From: an uncultured Flaviramulus sp.
GTDB taxonomy: Bacteria > Bacteroidota > Bacteroidia > Flavobacteriales > Flavobacteriaceae
Direction of reading: 5' to 3'
Assembly: GCA_947495125.1 (NCBI GenBank)
Contig: CANLXL010000002.1
Location: forward strand, 310,001 to 374,000
DNA length: 64,000 nt
In this document: one piece after another, positions 61,468-64,000 of the stretch
Layout of the letters: every line of letters begins with the position of its first letter
How positions within the stretch are numbered: the first letter of the stretch is position 1
Notes under the pieces: generated by a model
What the model was told of the DNA's origin: nothing
The model's database searches: none
Seen by the model: the letters and a program-made list of their open reading frames with translations, nothing else
Made by a program: the position numbers and the translations under genes

Positions 61468-62955
61468 ATGTCTTGCAAAAGAATAAACACCTTATGTCTC
61501 TTCATAATATTAAGTAGTCTTTTTTCGTGTAAAGATTCCGAAACTCATAAAAAGATACTTCCAAAATTTGAGCCCAATTGGGAATCACTTTCCAAACACG
61601 AGATTCCGGAATGGTTTAAGGATGCGAAGTTTGGTTTGTATGCCACCCTGGGGCCTTACTGTGTGCCGGCTTACGTTGGAGAGTGGTACCCCTATGCTAT
61701 GTATGCTAATGACCAGAGGTATGATTGGACAAGAGCGATTTATAAACACCATTTAAAGACCTATGGTGAAGATTTTGGGTATAAAGATTTCATCCCCATG
61801 TTTAAGGCAGAAAAGTTCGATGCCGATGAATGGGCTGATCTATTTAAAAAGGCAGGAGCTCGTTTTGCAGGCCCGGTGATGGAACATCACGATGGTTTTT
61901 CGATGTGGGATAGCAAGGTAAATCGCTGGAATACTGTTGATATGGGGCCCAAAAGAAATATTGGAGGAGAACTGGTTACTGCCGTTCGTAATCGCGGTAT
62001 GAAAGTATTGACAACATTTCATCATTCACATAACATCCAGGGGTATTTTAAAAAGGATTCTTTAAGAGATACGGGTGATCCCGAATATGGTGATTTATAT
62101 GGATATTACAAGGATAGTATCAGAGCACACGAGGTATGGTTTAAAAAACTAAAGGAGGTAATCGACATGTATCGCCCGGATCAAATATGGTTTGATTTTG
62201 GATTGGCCGATATTCCCGACGATTATAAGATAAAATTTGCACAGTATTATTATAACAAGGAATCGGAATGGCATAAAGATGTTATTATCACCAGAAAAGG
62301 AAAGCATTTACCCGAAGGTGTTGGTGTCCTGGACGTTGAAAGGGGTAAAATTGACAGCTTGCATGTAGATTTATGGCAAACGGATGATTCTGTCTCACCT
62401 AAGGCTTGGTCCTGGGTAGAAGATTTACCCCTTAAAACAGACCGGGAACTTATCCATGAGCTCATAGATATTGTTAGTAAAAATGGTGTATTACTTTTAA
62501 ATGTATGTCCAAAATCAGACGGGACCATTCCTGATGACCAGAAAACATTACTTTATAGTATCGGAAATTTTCTTAATAAGAATGGAGAAGCCGTTTATAA
62601 TACTCGGCCCTGGTTGATACATGGTGAAGGGCCTAATTTGTTAGATAGAGGACGGGGTATGAACGATTATATTCAGGAACAGGTTCAGTTCGATTCCAAG
62701 GATATTAGATTTACAAGATCCAAAAATGGCAAGAACATTTACATTTTCTCTTTAGGGTGGCCGGAAGAAAGGATTGATATTAAAGCTATGGGAAAAGATT
62801 CAGAGTACTTAGCATCATCAATAAAATCGGTGCAGGCATTGGGATCTGCCCATCAGGTAGTGTGGCAGCAATCAGCAGATTATTTAAGTATTGTTTCAAA
62901 TAAAGCCGATGAAGATAATAGCCGGGCCTATGTTTGGAAAGTCTCATTATATTAA
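61468..62955 (+). CDS. Alpha-L-fucosidase-like lipoprotein (GH29)
   Basis: Start 61468 gives a lipoprotein signal of normal length (MSCKRINTLCLFIILSSLFSC); an in-frame ATG at 61429 adds 13 polar residues. The mature protein shows GH29 motifs: WFKDAKFGLYATLGPYCVPAYVGEWYP, EKFDADEWADLFKKAGARF, MEHHDGFSMW, and IWFDFGLAD, where the Asp is the expected nucleophile. LLNVCPKSDGTIPDDQ is a further family motif. The protein should release fucose from glycans at the cell surface or in the periplasm. Activity is not proven by motif alone. Confidence 0.92.
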   Translation: MSCKRINTLCLFIILSSLFSCKDSETHKKILPKFEPNWESLSKHEIPEWFKDAKFGLYATLGPYCVPAYVGEWYPYAMYANDQRYDWTRAIYKHHLKTYGEDFGYKDFIPMFKAEKFDADEWADLFKKAGARFAGPVMEHHDGFSMWDSKVNRWNTVDMGPKRNIGGELVTAVRNRGMKVLTTFHHSHNIQGYFKKDSLRDTGDPEYGDLYGYYKDSIRAHEVWFKKLKEVIDMYRPDQIWFDFGLADIPDDYKIKFAQYYYNKESEWHKDVIITRKGKHLPEGVGVLDVERGKIDSLHVDLWQTDDSVSPKAWSWVEDLPLKTDRELIHELIDIVSKNGVLLLNVCPKSDGTIPDDQKTLLYSIGNFLNKNGEAVYNTRPWLIHGEGPNLLDRGRGMNDYIQEQVQFDSKDIRFTRSKNGKNIYIFSLGWPEERIDIKAMGKDSEYLASSIKSVQALGSAHQVVWQQSADYLSIVSNKADEDNSRAYVWKVSLY

Positions 62956-63017
62956 TACAGGTCTTTGTCCTAAGATCAAAATGAAGAAGAAAATACAATA
63001 CAATATTTGACAATATC

Positions 63018-64000
63018 ATGAAAATATATATATGGTTTATAGCGGCATTTATAATTGATGCAGGTGTTTGCGCCCAGACACTTAATGGATCTTTTGAAAG
63101 TAAATTCAAAAGGTACACAAGACATGAAAGTTTTAGAGGAGCGCAAACACAACATTGGGATGCCGTAGCCTGGAAAGGAGAACGTATTCATAAACAAATT
63201 GTATTGTGGAGTAGCATAAACCATGACCGTTTAGAATATAGCATCGGGGCATTCAAAAATGTGGATAATAAAGAAATAGGGATCGCCTCTGACCATATAT
63301 CGCTTAGATTTCCTTCATATGTAAAAGGGGACATAGCTCCTAAAAGTTGTTCTACCGTTGTAGAAGGCCATAATTTTGATAGTATAAGACCTTATATAGA
63401 TGTTGCAGATGCTTTAATTGAAACACCCGTAACCAGAATTACGGCAAAAGATCCGGTAAGATTATGGCTTACCATAAATATCCCCGGACATTTACCTGGT
63501 GGAAATTACGAAGGTACCGTGGTAGTTTCTCAAAATAAAAAAGAGTTAAAAACCTTTAGAGTGAGCATTGAAGTATTGGAATATCAGCTACCGGAACCAA
63601 AAGATTGGAAGTTCCACCTGGATATTTGGCAATGGCCGTTGAATGTCCTGAAATTTCACAATTTTTCCGAAGAGCAAAAGGTGAAAGCATGGTCTAAGGA
63701 ACATTTTGAGCTATTACAACCATTTTATAAGGTTTTAGCCGATATGGGGCAAAAAGTGATTTGTACACAATTGAATGAAAAAGTATCTCCTCTTGTAAAA
63801 TGGATAAAGCACTCTGATGGTACATGGACCTTTGATTTTAAGGATTTTGACAGCTACGTTTTACATATGCGGAAATGGGGCATAGGTAAACAAATCAGTT
63901 GCCATTCTATGCTTGGAAGCAAAAAAAATGATCTACCATATTATAAAGACAATACACTAAAAGAAACCCGTTTAAAGACTTGGTCTCCGGAATATAATGA
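63018..64000 (+). CDS. DUF4091 glycoside hydrolase-like protein (3' end outside window)
   Basis: An open frame runs from ATG 63018 off the window end without a stop, 327 codons visible. It begins MKIYIWFIAAFIIDAGVCAQ, a signal peptide. It shares the DUF4091-family N-terminal pattern with the 59285 gene: TAKDPVRLWLTINIPGHLPGGNYEGTVVV and KFHLDIWQWPLNVLKFH. The pair flanks the GH29 gene, which suggests a duplicated enzyme or binding subunit. The C-terminal DUF4091 signature would lie beyond 64000. Confidence 0.8.
   Translation, partial: MKIYIWFIAAFIIDAGVCAQTLNGSFESKFKRYTRHESFRGAQTQHWDAVAWKGERIHKQIVLWSSINHDRLEYSIGAFKNVDNKEIGIASDHISLRFPSYVKGDIAPKSCSTVVEGHNFDSIRPYIDVADALIETPVTRITAKDPVRLWLTINIPGHLPGGNYEGTVVVSQNKKELKTFRVSIEVLEYQLPEPKDWKFHLDIWQWPLNVLKFHNFSEEQKVKAWSKEHFELLQPFYKVLADMGQKVICTQLNEKVSPLVKWIKHSDGTWTFDFKDFDSYVLHMRKWGIGKQISCHSMLGSKKNDLPYYKDNTLKETRLKTWSPEYN

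Overview
The window looks like chromosomal DNA from a marine-type Flavobacteriaceae bacterium (Bacteroidota). The base composition is AT-rich. Several genes have the Bacteroidota promoter pattern (TTTG, about 19 bases, TAnnTTTG) instead of -35/-10 boxes. Secreted proteins end in type IX secretion (T9SS) sorting domains, and typical Bacteroidota families occur (DUF5777, DUF4252, long RHS proteins, BtuB-type TonB receptor). No rRNA, tRNA, CRISPR array or transposase was recognised.

Layout: (1) 1-8.4 kb, plus strand: an RHS polymorphic-toxin locus. A 5'-truncated secreted protein with thrombospondin type 3 repeats precedes an RHS protein with a variable tip carrying an HExxH metallopeptidase motif, then a small candidate immunity protein. 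(2) 8.4-22.1 kb, minus strand: a tightly overlapping operon of glycosyltransferases, a Wzx-type flippase, an FkbM methyltransferase, three other methyltransferases, three cobalamin-binding-type radical SAM proteins, one SPASM-type radical SAM protein and a nucleotidyltransferase-like protein. It appears to build and decorate an unknown glycan or lipid-linked product. (3) 22.1-25.9 kb: an ECF sigma factor operon (OB-fold protein, DUF5777 barrel, two c-type cytochrome lipoproteins, YceI protein) divergent from a DoxX-like gene, sharing a strikingly symmetric promoter region. (4) 26-29.8 kb: acyl-CoA thioesterase, RmuC and a TPR protein. (5) 29.9-41.1 kb: cobalamin acquisition and salvage. It holds btuFCD-like ABC importer genes, cobU/cobT/cobS/cobC, a cobalamin riboswitch in front of a btuB-like receptor, two Dph6-related ATP pyrophosphatases and an S41 protease. 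(6) 41.4-46.7 kb: a second ECF sigma factor with two DUF4252 proteins, purB, and small proteins. (7) 46.7-58.5 kb: a glycosyltransferase, a GHL10-type hydrolase and large secreted or surface proteins with visibly higher GC. (8) 59.3-64 kb: DUF4091 protein, GH29 fucosidase-like protein and a second DUF4091 protein cut by the window end, a small carbohydrate-degradation cluster.

The most unusual non-coding theme is a set of intergenic 7-bp satellites of several sequence families. They sit exactly at gene boundaries: they supply stop codons of two genes, lie directly upstream of the -7 boxes of purB and rmuC, and one degenerate array lies inside a loop of the cobalamin riboswitch. The second notable signal is the mirror-symmetric divergent promoter of the ECF sigma/DoxX pair. 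All functional names come from motif and family recognition by eye; no database search was run.
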